From Riemerella anatipestifer_E (GTDB lineage: Bacteria; Bacteroidota; Bacteroidia; Flavobacteriales; Weeksellaceae), in NCBI RefSeq assembly GCF_009932355.1, contig NZ_LEKU01000006.1, forward strand, positions 81,070 through 145,069: a stretch of DNA of 64,000 nt, in the 5' to 3' direction. The position numbers were made by a program, and so were the translations under genes. Within the stretch, counting starts at the first letter, position 1. Each line of letters begins with the position of its first letter. This document shows positions 1-8,148 of this stretch, in pieces. Under the pieces are notes generated by a model. That model did not search any database. It saw only the letters and a list, made by a program, of their open reading frames with translations, and was not told the DNA's origin.

Positions 1-131
1 TGGGCTGTAAAGACGAAACCAAAAATCTTTACAATAAATCTATCATCATCCACGCTGGAGAAGACGATTACCGTACTCAACCCACAGGTAATGCAGGTGG
101 AAGAGTGGGCTGTGTAGAGATAAAGGAATAA
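1..131 (+). CDS. sodC: Cu/Zn superoxide dismutase, C-terminal fragment
   Basis: Partial gene cut by the window edge; the frame starting at base 3 is open from the first complete codon to TAA at 129-131. The visible 42 residues contain SIIIHAGEDDY, matching the metal-binding His region of Cu/Zn SODs, and then GNAGGRVGC, matching the Gly-rich loop and the Cys that forms the conserved disulfide. Cu/Zn SODs disproportionate superoxide and in Gram-negative bacteria are usually exported to the periplasm; the N-terminus that would show a signal peptide is outside the window. A strong hairpin terminator follows. The family assignment rests only on this C-terminal end, but the motif order fits well. 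Confidence 0.85.
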   Translation, partial: GCKDETKNLYNKSIIIHAGEDDYRTQPTGNAGGRVGCVEIKE

Positions 132-149
132 TTAGAATACAATATTTTT

Positions 150-187
150 AGGCGAAGTGATAACAAAAGGATTACTTCGCCTTTTGT
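150..187 (+). terminator. Intrinsic terminator after the SOD gene
   Basis: Arms AGGCGAAGTGAT (150-161) and ATTACTTCGCCT (171-182) form a 12-bp stem with one G-U pair, followed by a T-rich run. The next gene's reading frame extends back into this hairpin, which argues that its true start lies downstream. Confidence 0.85.
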
Positions 188-198
188 TTATAACAGAT

Positions 199-630
199 AT
201 GTTTACAGACGAATACTTTATGCGAATGGCCTTTCAGGAGGCTTTAAATGCGTTTGAAAAAGACGAAGTGCCTGTGGGCTGCGTAATTGTACACAATGAG
301 AGAGTAATTGCTAGAGGTTACAATCTTACAGAAACTCTAAACGATGTTACTGCCCATGCAGAAATGCAGTCTATAACTTCTGCGGCTAACGCTCTAGGAG
401 GCAAATACCTTAAAGACTGTACTATGTATGTTACATTAGAACCTTGTACTATGTGTGCAGGAGCTTTGTTTTGGTCTCAGATTTCTAGAGTGGTTATAGG
501 TGCTAGAGATGAGCATAGAGGTTTTCTAAATCAAAACATCAGCCTTCATCCCAAAACCCAAATTACCATCGGTATTATGGAAGACGATTGCCGCAATCTA
601 GTAAAAGAGTTTTTTAAATCTAAAAGGTAA
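199..630 (+). CDS. tadA: tRNA-specific adenosine deaminase TadA
   Basis: Deaminates adenosine 34 of tRNA to inosine, the wobble modification needed to read Arg CGN codons. The 143-residue product has the zinc/proton-shuttle motif HAE (53-55) and the second zinc motif PCTMC with Cys83 and Cys86, in the usual order and spacing of the cytidine/deoxycytidylate deaminase fold. The frame is open back to an ATG at 157, but that codon lies inside the terminator hairpin of the preceding SOD gene; the ATG at 199 gives the normal TadA N-terminus and length, so I use it. A guanine deaminase or other CDA-family enzyme is less likely given the 'EVPVGCVIV' and 'TLEPCTMCAGAL' blocks. Confidence 0.93.
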   Translation: MFTDEYFMRMAFQEALNAFEKDEVPVGCVIVHNERVIARGYNLTETLNDVTAHAEMQSITSAANALGGKYLKDCTMYVTLEPCTMCAGALFWSQISRVVIGARDEHRGFLNQNISLHPKTQITIGIMEDDCRNLVKEFFKSKR

Positions 631-643
631 TAAGTTGCTTAAA

Positions 644-1708
644 TTATCTTATCATACTCTCTTCCTTTCTGATTAAATTTTGATTATATTTAATGGTTTC
701 TCTAATATTCTGTAAATGAACAGCAAGTATACCATCTGAAAAGTCTCCTATACGACCTTCAATTTTATTTTCAATTACTTTAAAATCTTCAAAAGTATTT
801 AATTGTGATTTTTTATTGTGACTTAGAGTATCTGACATTTTGATAATATTGGTTGATTCTTGAACGACCTTTCTTTTTAAACCACTTTCAATTTTAGTAG
901 ATAAAACAATTCGTTTTGCTTCATTAGATGTTTTTTCTATTATTTTTTTATTAATCATATTATTTATTTTGTAAGTACCTGATTTTTTTGCATAATCAAA
1001 AACTATTTTAGTAATCTTACCTGAGTTTTCCTGTAACGGCTTGTTATGAAGTGCTAGTTTTATGCCTAAATGTATTTGGTTAATAGCGATTTTAGAAACA
1101 GAAGCTGTACCAAGAGGTACAAAGTGGAGGGCAGAAAAAAACATATCTGTTTGTAACTCTTTTTCTTTTTGTAAAGCATGTTTTTGGTTATCTTTAATTA
1201 GTTCTTGAACCTTTAGAAGAACCTCATCACTCAAAATAATTTTATCCAAAGTATAATAAGATTTAAATGAATCAATAGGAATTTTATACTTGTTTGAATA
1301 TTCTAAATTCATTCTTTCCAAGTCATTTAAAAGCTTTGAATATTCATAATTTACATGTAAATCTTTTGAAACTAAAGAATCTAATGCTTTTATTCTAGTT
1401 GTTTGTAAATATTGTTGATATTCTTTTTCTGAGGTAGAAGAATATATCTTATTTTTTTCAATTTCTTCCAATGTTATCTTATAAGTGTCTAATATATCTT
1501 TAATACTAGTATTTAAAATGTATTGCAAATCTTTTCTGTAATAATCAATAAGATTAATAGAATTAGATGTATACTTATCAATTGTAATAAGAGGACGAGA
1601 AGGATTCGAAGAAAGTCCAAAAACTGATTTATCCTCACTTACATCTTCTTTACAGGAAATAAGTATAATTGTGTATAAAAAGACATATAAAATAAATCTT
1701 ATCTCCAT
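644..1708 (-). CDS. Unrecognised lipoprotein (354 aa)
   Basis: I do not recognise a family. The N-terminus is a lipoprotein signal peptide ending in ILISC with the lipidated Cys at residue 19, followed by an acidic stretch, so the protein is probably membrane-anchored. The rest is Lys/Glu/Ile-rich and predicted to be mostly helical, with a hydrophobic patch around residues 190-225 (FVPLGTASVSKIAINQIHLG) and a charged C-terminus. It starts 5 bp after the stop of another lipoprotein gene (1714-2343), so the two are probably co-transcribed. The pair is more AT-rich than the neighbouring housekeeping genes, which is compatible with accessory or recently acquired DNA. No catalytic motif is visible. 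Confidence 0.7.
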   Translation of the reverse strand: MEIRFILYVFLYTIILISCKEDVSEDKSVFGLSSNPSRPLITIDKYTSNSINLIDYYRKDLQYILNTSIKDILDTYKITLEEIEKNKIYSSTSEKEYQQYLQTTRIKALDSLVSKDLHVNYEYSKLLNDLERMNLEYSNKYKIPIDSFKSYYTLDKIILSDEVLLKVQELIKDNQKHALQKEKELQTDMFFSALHFVPLGTASVSKIAINQIHLGIKLALHNKPLQENSGKITKIVFDYAKKSGTYKINNMINKKIIEKTSNEAKRIVLSTKIESGLKRKVVQESTNIIKMSDTLSHNKKSQLNTFEDFKVIENKIEGRIGDFSDGILAVHLQNIRETIKYNQNLIRKEESMIR

Positions 1709-1713
1709 GTGTG

Positions 1714-2343
1714 TTAAAATTTTTTTACTTTACCAAGGTTAAAAAGATTAGTAACATGCCCACTATTAAACTTCTTTTTTACTTCAAAATACTGGTTACC
1801 TTTTTTTTCAAAAAAATCTCTTGAAACATTTGCTACAAAAACTTCTCTTACCAATTTATTGTTCTCAAAAATTAAGTCATGAACAGGCTGAGAAAAATAA
1901 CCTTTTTTATATCTCCTTATTTCCTTAAGAACTGGCTTGGATCTATTTGTTGCATCAAAAGTATAAATGTAATAGTTATTTTTGGCATCATAAAAATATT
2001 TTATTTCAGAAGGATTATCGTTAAACCTATAAGTTACGGAACCGTTATCTGTTATTTTTAGGTCTATAATTCTAAATATATTACCATCATCTTCTAATAT
2101 GAAAGGTGATTTTCTCTCAAAGAAATTTATAATACTCAAATATTCAGGAAATTTAGTTTTCATATGATTCTCATAAATCTGTTTTTTTATATTTTTTATT
2201 GAATCAGATTCAACCACTACATTTTTAACCAATTCACTTCCTTGTTTTATATTTTTAATACTTTTAGAAACAATATCACCACTTTTTTCTTTATGGCAAG
2301 ACAAAACAATAAGAAATATTGTTAGGACATATAATCTTTTCAT
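1714..2343 (-). CDS. Unrecognised lipoprotein (209 aa)
   Basis: I do not recognise a family. The N-terminus MKRLYVLTIFLIVLSC is a lipoprotein signal with the lipidated Cys at residue 16, followed by a Lys/Ser-rich linker. The C-terminal two thirds are rich in Tyr, Phe and Asn and look like a beta-rich domain (short alternating strands such as KYFYDAKNNYYIYTF), but I cannot assign a fold. It is the first gene of a two-gene unit with the 354-aa lipoprotein downstream (5-bp gap), and a TAnnTTTG box lies about 30 bp upstream of the ATG. Function unknown; the pairing suggests that the two act together at the cell surface or in the periplasm. Confidence 0.7.
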   Translation of the reverse strand: MKRLYVLTIFLIVLSCHKEKSGDIVSKSIKNIKQGSELVKNVVVESDSIKNIKKQIYENHMKTKFPEYLSIINFFERKSPFILEDDGNIFRIIDLKITDNGSVTYRFNDNPSEIKYFYDAKNNYYIYTFDATNRSKPVLKEIRRYKKGYFSQPVHDLIFENNKLVREVFVANVSRDFFEKKGNQYFEVKKKFNSGHVTNLFNLGKVKKF

Positions 2344-2371
2344 ATGAAAGAAATAAAATATTTTTAGGTAG

Positions 2372-2379
2372 CAAAAATA
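2372..2379 (-). promoter_or_regulatory. -7 box of the lipoprotein pair
   Basis: Reads TATTTTTG on the minus strand, an exact match to the Bacteroidota -7 consensus TAnnTTTG, 29 bp upstream of the ATG at 2343. No clear -33 TTG was seen. Confidence 0.55.
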
Positions 2380-2511
2380 AAATATTTTTTCATATTGCTT
2401 TATTTATGGTTGAAAAATAAATTATATAATAGATATGTAATATATGAAAAAGTTAAAAAAATAGGTTTATAAGAGTTTTGGCTGTAATAAGTATATATCT
2501 AACTTAACCAT

Positions 2512-3021
2512 TCAATTAGGGACAAAATCTAAACTTATAGAATTCATACAATAGCGTATGCCTGTGGGTGGAGGACCATCATTAAATACATGCCCTAAAT
2601 GGGCTTCGCATCTTTTGCATAAAACTTCGGTACGCTCCATACCGTGAGAAGAATCTCTCTTATAGATAACACCTTCTTTATTCACTTCAAAAAAACTTGG
2701 CCAACCGCAGGAAGACGCAAACTTATAGTCTGACTTAAACAAATGGTTGCCACAAGCTGCACAATAGTAATTTCCCTTTTTATCAAAATCGTTATATATA
2801 CCTGTGAAAGGTCTTTCCGTTGCAGCTTCTCTAGCAATAGAATAAAGCTCTGGTGAAAGTACTTTATGCCATTCTTCATTGGATAATTTAACTAAGGTAG
2901 AGTCTGTACGAGAATAATAAGGATTCTTTTTGATAGACTGAGGCTTTTCCATATTAGAGTTTTTGGGTAAACATTGTAGTAAAGAAAAAATCCCTACTAA
3001 TGAGATAATTATTGATTTCAT
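2512..3021 (-). CDS. msrB: Peptide-methionine (R)-S-oxide reductase MsrB, lipoprotein form
   Basis: Reduces methionine-R-sulfoxide in proteins. The domain shows the two zinc-binding pairs (CAAC and CKRC), the CGWPSF block, HLGHVF and the catalytic RYCMNS motif near the C-terminus. The N-terminus MKSIIISLVGIFSLLQC is a lipoprotein signal (lipid Cys17), so the enzyme is predicted to work in the envelope rather than the cytosol. The frame is open to a GTG at 3027 and an ATG at 3024, but a TAnnTTTG promoter box occupies 3027-3034, so I chose the ATG at 3021; 3024 is equally possible. A separate lipoprotein MsrA is encoded at 59089-59718, giving both stereospecificities in lipidated form. Confidence 0.92.
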   Translation of the reverse strand: MKSIIISLVGIFSLLQCLPKNSNMEKPQSIKKNPYYSRTDSTLVKLSNEEWHKVLSPELYSIAREAATERPFTGIYNDFDKKGNYYCAACGNHLFKSDYKFASSCGWPSFFEVNKEGVIYKRDSSHGMERTEVLCKRCEAHLGHVFNDGPPPTGIRYCMNSISLDFVPN

Positions 3022-3026
3022 CATCA

Positions 3027-3034
3027 CAAAAGTA
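3027..3034 (-). promoter_or_regulatory. -7 box of msrB
   Basis: Reads TACTTTTG on the minus strand (TAnnTTTG). It ends only a few bases before the ATG codons at 3024/3021, implying a leaderless or nearly leaderless transcript, and separates msrB from the upstream BNR-protein gene. Confidence 0.55.
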
Positions 3035-3062
3035 GAGATTTTTTTAATGATATATTCTGTTT

Positions 3063-6000
3063 TTACAAACCAAATTTTTGCATGAGGTAAGTATTTACTT
3101 CTTTCATTTCCTCATTAGTTAATAGCTTATCAAAAACAATAACTTCTGCTATCTCACCACGCCAAGAGCGATTGGTTTGCCCCCTATCTTTAGAGATATA
3201 ACGCACTCGTGCAACGGTGTTGTCATTAGCAACACGGAGAGCATAAACAGCTAGATTATCAGTAGTAAAATTAGTTATAAAATAGTTTTTATCCACACCG
3301 TTAATCATCGTTTTACCACTTTGTAAAGTATCAAACCTTTTGTTGTCTGACATATATCTTGCACTAAAGATACTACCCAATCTGCCTCCGCTATGAAAAT
3401 CTGCATAATTATTATCTCCTAATAAGAAATTAAAGTTATTATTAGCATTAGGATTTACTTTAGAAGCCACAAAGAAGGTTTTACCTTCATAAGTTTTACC
3501 CAAGTCTATATAGCTATCACCAGATTTAAAGCTTAATACTTTTTGTCCATTATAAAGACTAGGGTTTTGTTCTAATGTTATATTATTAGAAGCGTTAACT
3601 AAACTATAAGATTCGTTAGTAACTCTATCAACTACGGTTTGATTTTGTTCATTTGTCTTTCCTGCATCTACCCAAACTAAGGTATTTCCTATCAAGTTTT
3701 TCATGATATTCGGAGCATCACACGCACAGTAAGGATACACCGTGAAAAAATCAGGGAAGGTTTGGCTGTAAGTTTTACCATCACTATCGGTCAGAGTTAG
3801 TTTTACACCGAATTTTCCGTATTTATTATACACTACAGAAGGCTTATCCGTATCGGCATTGCTTACTTGTTCGGCTCCAGGAAACTCCCATTGCTTCTTC
3901 ACAATATTCTTGCCATAATAGAGTGAAATATTAGTGGGTTGGAATACAAAGTCTTTAATAATGGTTGTTTTCTTAGGTGCTTCAATATTGATTTTAACTA
4001 CATTCATTTTAGCCAAAACCTCATCAGGAAGTCTTCTCGTCCAAATCCCACTTCCGCTAGTTGCCATAAAAAACTCGCCCGTACGATATTGTATTTTAGG
4101 CTCTAGAATATTGAGATTAAAAGGTAAATCTTCACTGTATTCTTTCCAAGCCCCATCAATATAATAATACACTTTGGATTGGTTATTTCCAAAAATGAAA
4201 ATCACATCAGTCCCTCTCACATTAAGGATATGTCTGTAGTTTCGGCTAGTGTTTGGATTACTAATATTTTGAAAGGTATTTCCACCATCTCTACTGATTT
4301 TTAAAATATCGTTTCCTGTAGTATAGGTTCTTAATACATAAATGATTTTAGGATCACTATCCGAAACCGCTAAATTCATATTATTAGCGAAAGGTGTTGT
4401 TTTTTCTTCCCAATTTTTTCCTCCGTCTGTAGAAGCATACAGGGTGTTATTTACAATTAGATACTGATACAAAGGGTTAGAGAAAGATACTGTATACTGT
4501 TGTGGAGCCGCAGTAGGTACGGTAGTCATTTCCTTCAATAAGTAAACTTTATTATCCTTATAGTTATAAACTTGTAGATTAAATTTACCTAGAGCTTTTT
4601 CTTCATTGGTCTGAGTAAAATAGTACATATTTCCATTATGATCCCTTTGGGTGTAATAAGGTATCCCTCTTCCTGCATAGGGTTCTAGAGGAATTGGGTC
4701 TAATTTATACGCAGGCGTATAAGTGGTATTAACGTCAGGAGAAACAATAACACCTTGAAAATCTGAGAATACAAAATGTCTTTCATCATTCCCTGGAAGA
4801 ATATAGCCTGTAGAACTCTCACCTCCACCTAAGGCTTTGAAAACACCTTTACCATAAGTAGAAACGTGGTAGTTGTCTCCATTATGATACATACCACCAC
4901 CCATATTGGTGTTATATTCCCCAAGGTCAAAGCCCCAGTAATCGCTACCCAGTCCAAAAGTTCTTACTTCATTCATGGTTTCAAAAAAGTCAGTAGAGTA
5001 GTTAACTCCTCCATCGGTACTTAACCATGTGTCTACACTACCATCTGTATTGGTCTGTTGATAAAAGGTTTGCATATCAGGATGCAGTTGATTAGGTCCC
5101 CAATAACCTCCAAAGTATTTAAAAGTTTGACCGCCATCTCTCGAAATATAGGCGTTAAGCCCCCCCACTATGAAAGTATTAGCATCGGTAGGCGAAGCGA
5201 TGATAGCACAATTATAAAACCCTTGTGTATAACTTCCCGTTGGCTGAAAGGGAAAAGTAGCTATATTGATATTAGTTGAACTATTATATCCGTTAGCTCC
5301 CGCTCCAGGACCATTAGAGTTAGGTAACAGCCATGTTTCTCCAGCATCATCACTTCTATACACTCCCCAATGCCCATTATCTCTGGAGGTTTCGTTGGCA
5401 ATAATATAAGCATAAACCACTTTATCATTAGCAGATGTTACTGCAAGTCTTGCTCCCCAAGTACGCAACATACTTGTTGCAGGTTCGTACCAACCTTTAC
5501 CATTGACTCCTTTTTTTACCCAAGTTTCACCTCCATCGGTGGACTTATAAAAGTACATAAAATTGGTAGTTGCATCGTAGGCTACGGCATAAAATTCATT
5601 ATTAGAGTTAGGACGTTTAATAATATCTGTAATACAAAGAGGAAGTTTAACTTCATATTGATAGCTTACAGACGACCCGCTTCCAACTTGTTTTAGTTTA
5701 ACAATACCTCGGTTAGTCGCCATTAAGACATTGTCATTCATTGCATTTCTATCAGTAGAAACACTTATGATAGTGGTAATATTATTACCTATTTTAGCAT
5801 ATTCTTTTAGGTTGTTAAAGTCAGACAGAAGTTGCCAAGTGATGCCGCCATCTCTAGAGACATAGAGTCCCGTTCCTGCTCCAGCATAAATTATATTTTC
5901 ATCTGAAGCCGAAAAACTTAGTGCAGTAATATTTTTAATATCATAATCTTTTGTTGCTAAATGCCACATTTTGCCTTTGTTGTGTGAGATATAAATGGTT

Positions 6001-6647
6001 CCATTCTCCACCGCACACACGGTATGATTAGGGTTAGTAGGAGATTGAGCAAAGGCTCTCACATTAGCTTGGCTAGTAACATTATTCTGTCCCATATTAG
6101 AGAGCAACTGAACAGGACCATAATAATGCCACCCCGAAAAAGTAGCGTGATAAGGTATTTCAGAACTGTCATAGATATTAGATGAGGTACTGCTAGTTGC
6201 TATACCTAAACTCCTTAAAACTCTTCTTAGTAAAGGTGTTTTAGGTCTTTGCGAAAAAGTTTGATTGAGCTCTTGTGTGGAAGGATAGTCTATATAACCC
6301 TTTTCGTTTAGGTAAGGTTGTATCTCTCTACGCCACTCAAGGTATTCTTTTTCATATTCACTACGGAATTCTTTTTTGATAGGACTATTCTCTTGTCTAG
6401 CGTTAGATAACCAAGGTGATTTTTGTACTTTATTTGGATTGGAAGCTTTCATTTTTTTGATTTCTTCCAAGGTCTCAGCATCAAAATCTAAAGAGGTATT
6501 TGCTCTATGAATATCATATAAGGAATCTACAACGAATACATTAGGTTTGTTTTTCTGCATTTCTTTGTAAAATGCAGGAATTTCATCATTTTGTGCTTTT
6601 AAGATTCCTACCAAACATAGAAAGATAGAAAATAAATATCTAAACAT
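3063..6647 (-). CDS. Large secreted Asp-box (BNR) repeat protein with PKD-like and C-terminal LamG-like regions
   Basis: A 1194-residue exported protein (signal peptide ending in LKAQ, residues 1-19). At least eight Asp-box/BNR motifs of the form S-x-D-G-G-x-T-W are visible (for example SRDGGITW, STDGGETW, SDDAGETW, SRDGGQTF, STDGGKNW, SRDGGNTF), as in sortilin/sialidase-type beta-propellers. A PKD-like segment follows (around residues 915-975, YGKFGVKLTLTDSDGKTYS), and the C-terminal ~200 residues resemble the LamG/concanavalin-like domains of Bacteroidota surface proteins (ending in WRGEIAEVIVFDKLLTNEE). I see no typical type IX sorting domain and no glycosidase catalytic motif, so sialidase activity should not be assumed. 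It lies 13 bp downstream of the 234-aa surface protein gene and is probably co-transcribed with it. Likely a surface-exposed adhesive or binding protein. Confidence 0.8.
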   Translation of the reverse strand: MFRYLFSIFLCLVGILKAQNDEIPAFYKEMQKNKPNVFVVDSLYDIHRANTSLDFDAETLEEIKKMKASNPNKVQKSPWLSNARQENSPIKKEFRSEYEKEYLEWRREIQPYLNEKGYIDYPSTQELNQTFSQRPKTPLLRRVLRSLGIATSSTSSNIYDSSEIPYHATFSGWHYYGPVQLLSNMGQNNVTSQANVRAFAQSPTNPNHTVCAVENGTIYISHNKGKMWHLATKDYDIKNITALSFSASDENIIYAGAGTGLYVSRDGGITWQLLSDFNNLKEYAKIGNNITTIISVSTDRNAMNDNVLMATNRGIVKLKQVGSGSSVSYQYEVKLPLCITDIIKRPNSNNEFYAVAYDATTNFMYFYKSTDGGETWVKKGVNGKGWYEPATSMLRTWGARLAVTSANDKVVYAYIIANETSRDNGHWGVYRSDDAGETWLLPNSNGPGAGANGYNSSTNINIATFPFQPTGSYTQGFYNCAIIASPTDANTFIVGGLNAYISRDGGQTFKYFGGYWGPNQLHPDMQTFYQQTNTDGSVDTWLSTDGGVNYSTDFFETMNEVRTFGLGSDYWGFDLGEYNTNMGGGMYHNGDNYHVSTYGKGVFKALGGGESSTGYILPGNDERHFVFSDFQGVIVSPDVNTTYTPAYKLDPIPLEPYAGRGIPYYTQRDHNGNMYYFTQTNEEKALGKFNLQVYNYKDNKVYLLKEMTTVPTAAPQQYTVSFSNPLYQYLIVNNTLYASTDGGKNWEEKTTPFANNMNLAVSDSDPKIIYVLRTYTTGNDILKISRDGGNTFQNISNPNTSRNYRHILNVRGTDVIFIFGNNQSKVYYYIDGAWKEYSEDLPFNLNILEPKIQYRTGEFFMATSGSGIWTRRLPDEVLAKMNVVKINIEAPKKTTIIKDFVFQPTNISLYYGKNIVKKQWEFPGAEQVSNADTDKPSVVYNKYGKFGVKLTLTDSDGKTYSQTFPDFFTVYPYCACDAPNIMKNLIGNTLVWVDAGKTNEQNQTVVDRVTNESYSLVNASNNITLEQNPSLYNGQKVLSFKSGDSYIDLGKTYEGKTFFVASKVNPNANNNFNFLLGDNNYADFHSGGRLGSIFSARYMSDNKRFDTLQSGKTMINGVDKNYFITNFTTDNLAVYALRVANDNTVARVRYISKDRGQTNRSWRGEIAEVIVFDKLLTNEEMKEVNTYLMQKFGL

Positions 6648-6660
6648 GCTTCTTTATCTT

Positions 6661-7365
6661 TTATTTGTATTGAACTAATAGGCTTACAGGAGTGTCACTA
6701 CCTCCCACCTCATAAGTGAAGTTGAAATTGCAACAGTCATTATAAGTTGCCACAATTTCTGCAGTGTAGCTACCTGCAGGAAGCTCTTTTATGGTTAATA
6801 GCTGCATATTGCCATAGTAGTCTGTAATACCATCAGATAAGAAGGTGTTAGATGCTTTATCTATAATTTCCGAAGTATTATCTGCAGTCTTAGTAAGTTT
6901 CAACTTGAACAACGGAGCAAAAGCTGAACTTCTTCCTTTGAAGTTTATAGTACCGTTAAACTGTACTTGCCTACTTTCATTTAGAGTAAATTGCACGATA
7001 GTATTAGGTATAGTAGTCTCTACAGAGCCTTGAGTTACAGAAATACTGCTTGAACTCCTAGTATCCTTAAAATAGGCATAATTTTGAGCGGCAGGATTTC
7101 CCTGACTGATAGACACCCAAGAAGCTCCATTCCAAAAAAAGAATGCGTTTTCTTGAGTATTAAATATCAGTTGCCCTTTCTCATTTCCAGAAGTTGGATT
7201 TTGGGATACTCTAGGTACTAGAATACCAGCGGAAGAATCTGGCGCATCAGGATTTTTGGTTACAATATCTAAGGTAGCTTTAGGATAAGGTGTGTTAATC
7301 CCTACTTGAGAATAGGCAACTGTAGATATTGAGATTAAGAATAAAGAAAATGCATATTTTTTCAT
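6661..7365 (-). CDS. Secreted 'VGINT' surface protein (234 aa)
   Basis: An exported protein with signal peptide MKKYAFSLFLISISTVAYSQ followed directly by VGINTPYPKATLDI, a block that begins many secreted Bacteroidota proteins of unknown function and that resembles the start of phage tail-fibre-like and adhesin proteins. Residues 60-90 contain the accompanying NEKGQLIFNT and WNGASWVSIS blocks. The C-terminal half is a beta-rich domain that I cannot assign. It is the first gene of a unit with the large BNR protein (13-bp gap) and has its own -7 box. The function is not known; the context suggests that the two proteins are displayed together at the surface. Confidence 0.75.
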   Translation of the reverse strand: MKKYAFSLFLISISTVAYSQVGINTPYPKATLDIVTKNPDAPDSSAGILVPRVSQNPTSGNEKGQLIFNTQENAFFFWNGASWVSISQGNPAAQNYAYFKDTRSSSSISVTQGSVETTIPNTIVQFTLNESRQVQFNGTINFKGRSSAFAPLFKLKLTKTADNTSEIIDKASNTFLSDGITDYYGNMQLLTIKELPAGSYTAEIVATYNDCCNFNFTYEVGGSDTPVSLLVQYK

Positions 7366-7390
7366 AGATTGTTTTTTTAAAAAAGGGGTG

Positions 7391-7398
7391 CAAATTTA
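7391..7398 (-). promoter_or_regulatory. -7 box of the VGINT/BNR unit
   Basis: Reads TAAATTTG on the minus strand (TAnnTTTG), 26 bp upstream of the ATG at 7365. Confidence 0.55.
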
Positions 7399-7534
7399 TG
7401 ACAAATAGTTTAAATAGGCTAAACCGAGCTTCTTTCATTTATCTGCTTGAAAAGATTTAATGCATGACACCTCTTGTAAAATAATTAACTTACGCATCCA
7501 AATACCCTAAAAATTTCTGCTAGAAATAGGAAAT

Positions 7535-7562
7535 AAAAAAAGAGAACTTTAGAAAGTTCCCT
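7535..7562 (-). terminator. Terminator after tmRNA
   Basis: On the minus strand AGGGAACTT, loop TCTA, AAGTTCTCT forms a 9-bp stem with a G-U pair, followed by seven T, just downstream of the tmRNA 3' end. Confidence 0.8.
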
Positions 7563-7575
7563 TTAGTTTAATTAG

Positions 7576-7972
7576 TGGAGCTGGAGGGATTCGAACCCTC
7601 GTCCAAACAAGCAATACGCAAGCTTTCTACATGCTTAGTCTGTTTTTAGTTTTCGTCATAAAGCAGACAACAGACCGCCAACTTTACGCTTATCTTTTAA
7701 GATTTTCGTCCTTTAGCCAAAGCTTCTAAAGGCTTATTTCCGCATTTCCTATGCCTCATACTCGGACGCCGCAGAACAGAGCTTCCGTGAGACATCTTGT
7801 TTCCTTACTATACTTCGGGAAAAGGCTTATCCTACTAATGCTTCGGATTAAGCAGCAAGAGCAAACTCTTCGTTGCCAGTTAAACTTTGTAGCAAGGGAT
7901 TAAAGAGATCGCGCTACGGTTCTCTGCATGCTTACTTACCTACTGACCTTGCTGTCGAAACCAGTCAGCCCC
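7576..7972 (-). ncRNA. ssrA: Transfer-messenger RNA (tmRNA)
   Basis: Rescues stalled ribosomes together with SmpB. The 5' end GGGGCTGACTGGTTTCGACA is diagnostic, and its first seven bases pair with CAGCTCC at the 3' end (one G-U pair) to form the tRNA-like acceptor stem. The T-arm GGGTTCGAATCCC is present next to the 3' end. The CCA tail is not encoded: the discriminator A is followed by CTA. The resume frame runs on the minus strand from 7877 to 7848 and encodes GNEEFALAA plus stop, so with the Ala carried by the tRNA part the tag would be AGNEEFALAA, ending in the usual hydrophobic LAA degron. The remaining central part holds the pseudoknot-rich region. smpB lies elsewhere in the window (26028-26486). 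Confidence 0.96.
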
Positions 7973-7988
7973 CGTAAACTTTAGTCCG

Positions 7989-7996
7989 CAAAGATA
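7989..7996 (-). promoter_or_regulatory. -7 box of tmRNA
   Basis: Reads TATCTTTG on the minus strand. The predicted start of transcription falls about 10 nt upstream of the mature tmRNA 5' end. Confidence 0.6.
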
Positions 7997-8052
7997 GTAA
8001 TTTTTCTGTTTAGGGAATAAATCTTTAACCCAAGTTTAAATGATAAGCGTTA

Positions 8053-8071
8053 AATAGTCTTAAAGACTATT
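8053..8071. repeat. Small perfect inverted repeat
   Basis: AATAGTCT, loop TAA, AGACTATT: an 8-bp perfect palindrome between the divergent tmRNA and 255-aa protein genes. It could be an operator for either; it has no poly-T tail, so it is not a terminator. Confidence 0.35.
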
Positions 8072-8112
8072 AACCTACTGTTAAACCAATAACTCTATAT
8101 TACTTTTTGGAT

Positions 8113-8120
8113 TACATTTG
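8113..8120 (+). promoter_or_regulatory. -7 box of the 255-aa gene
   Basis: Reads TACATTTG (TAnnTTTG), 28 bp upstream of the ATG at 8149. No clear -33 element. Confidence 0.45.
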
Positions 8121-8148
8121 AAACCTGCATAACCTTACCTTAAAAACT

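Noticed and set aside
157..198. Longer tadA start at 157
   Set aside because: The upstream ATG lies inside the terminator hairpin of the SOD gene, and the first 14 residues are not typical of TadA.
8053..8071. Terminator
   Set aside because: The stem is short and not followed by T residues on either strand.
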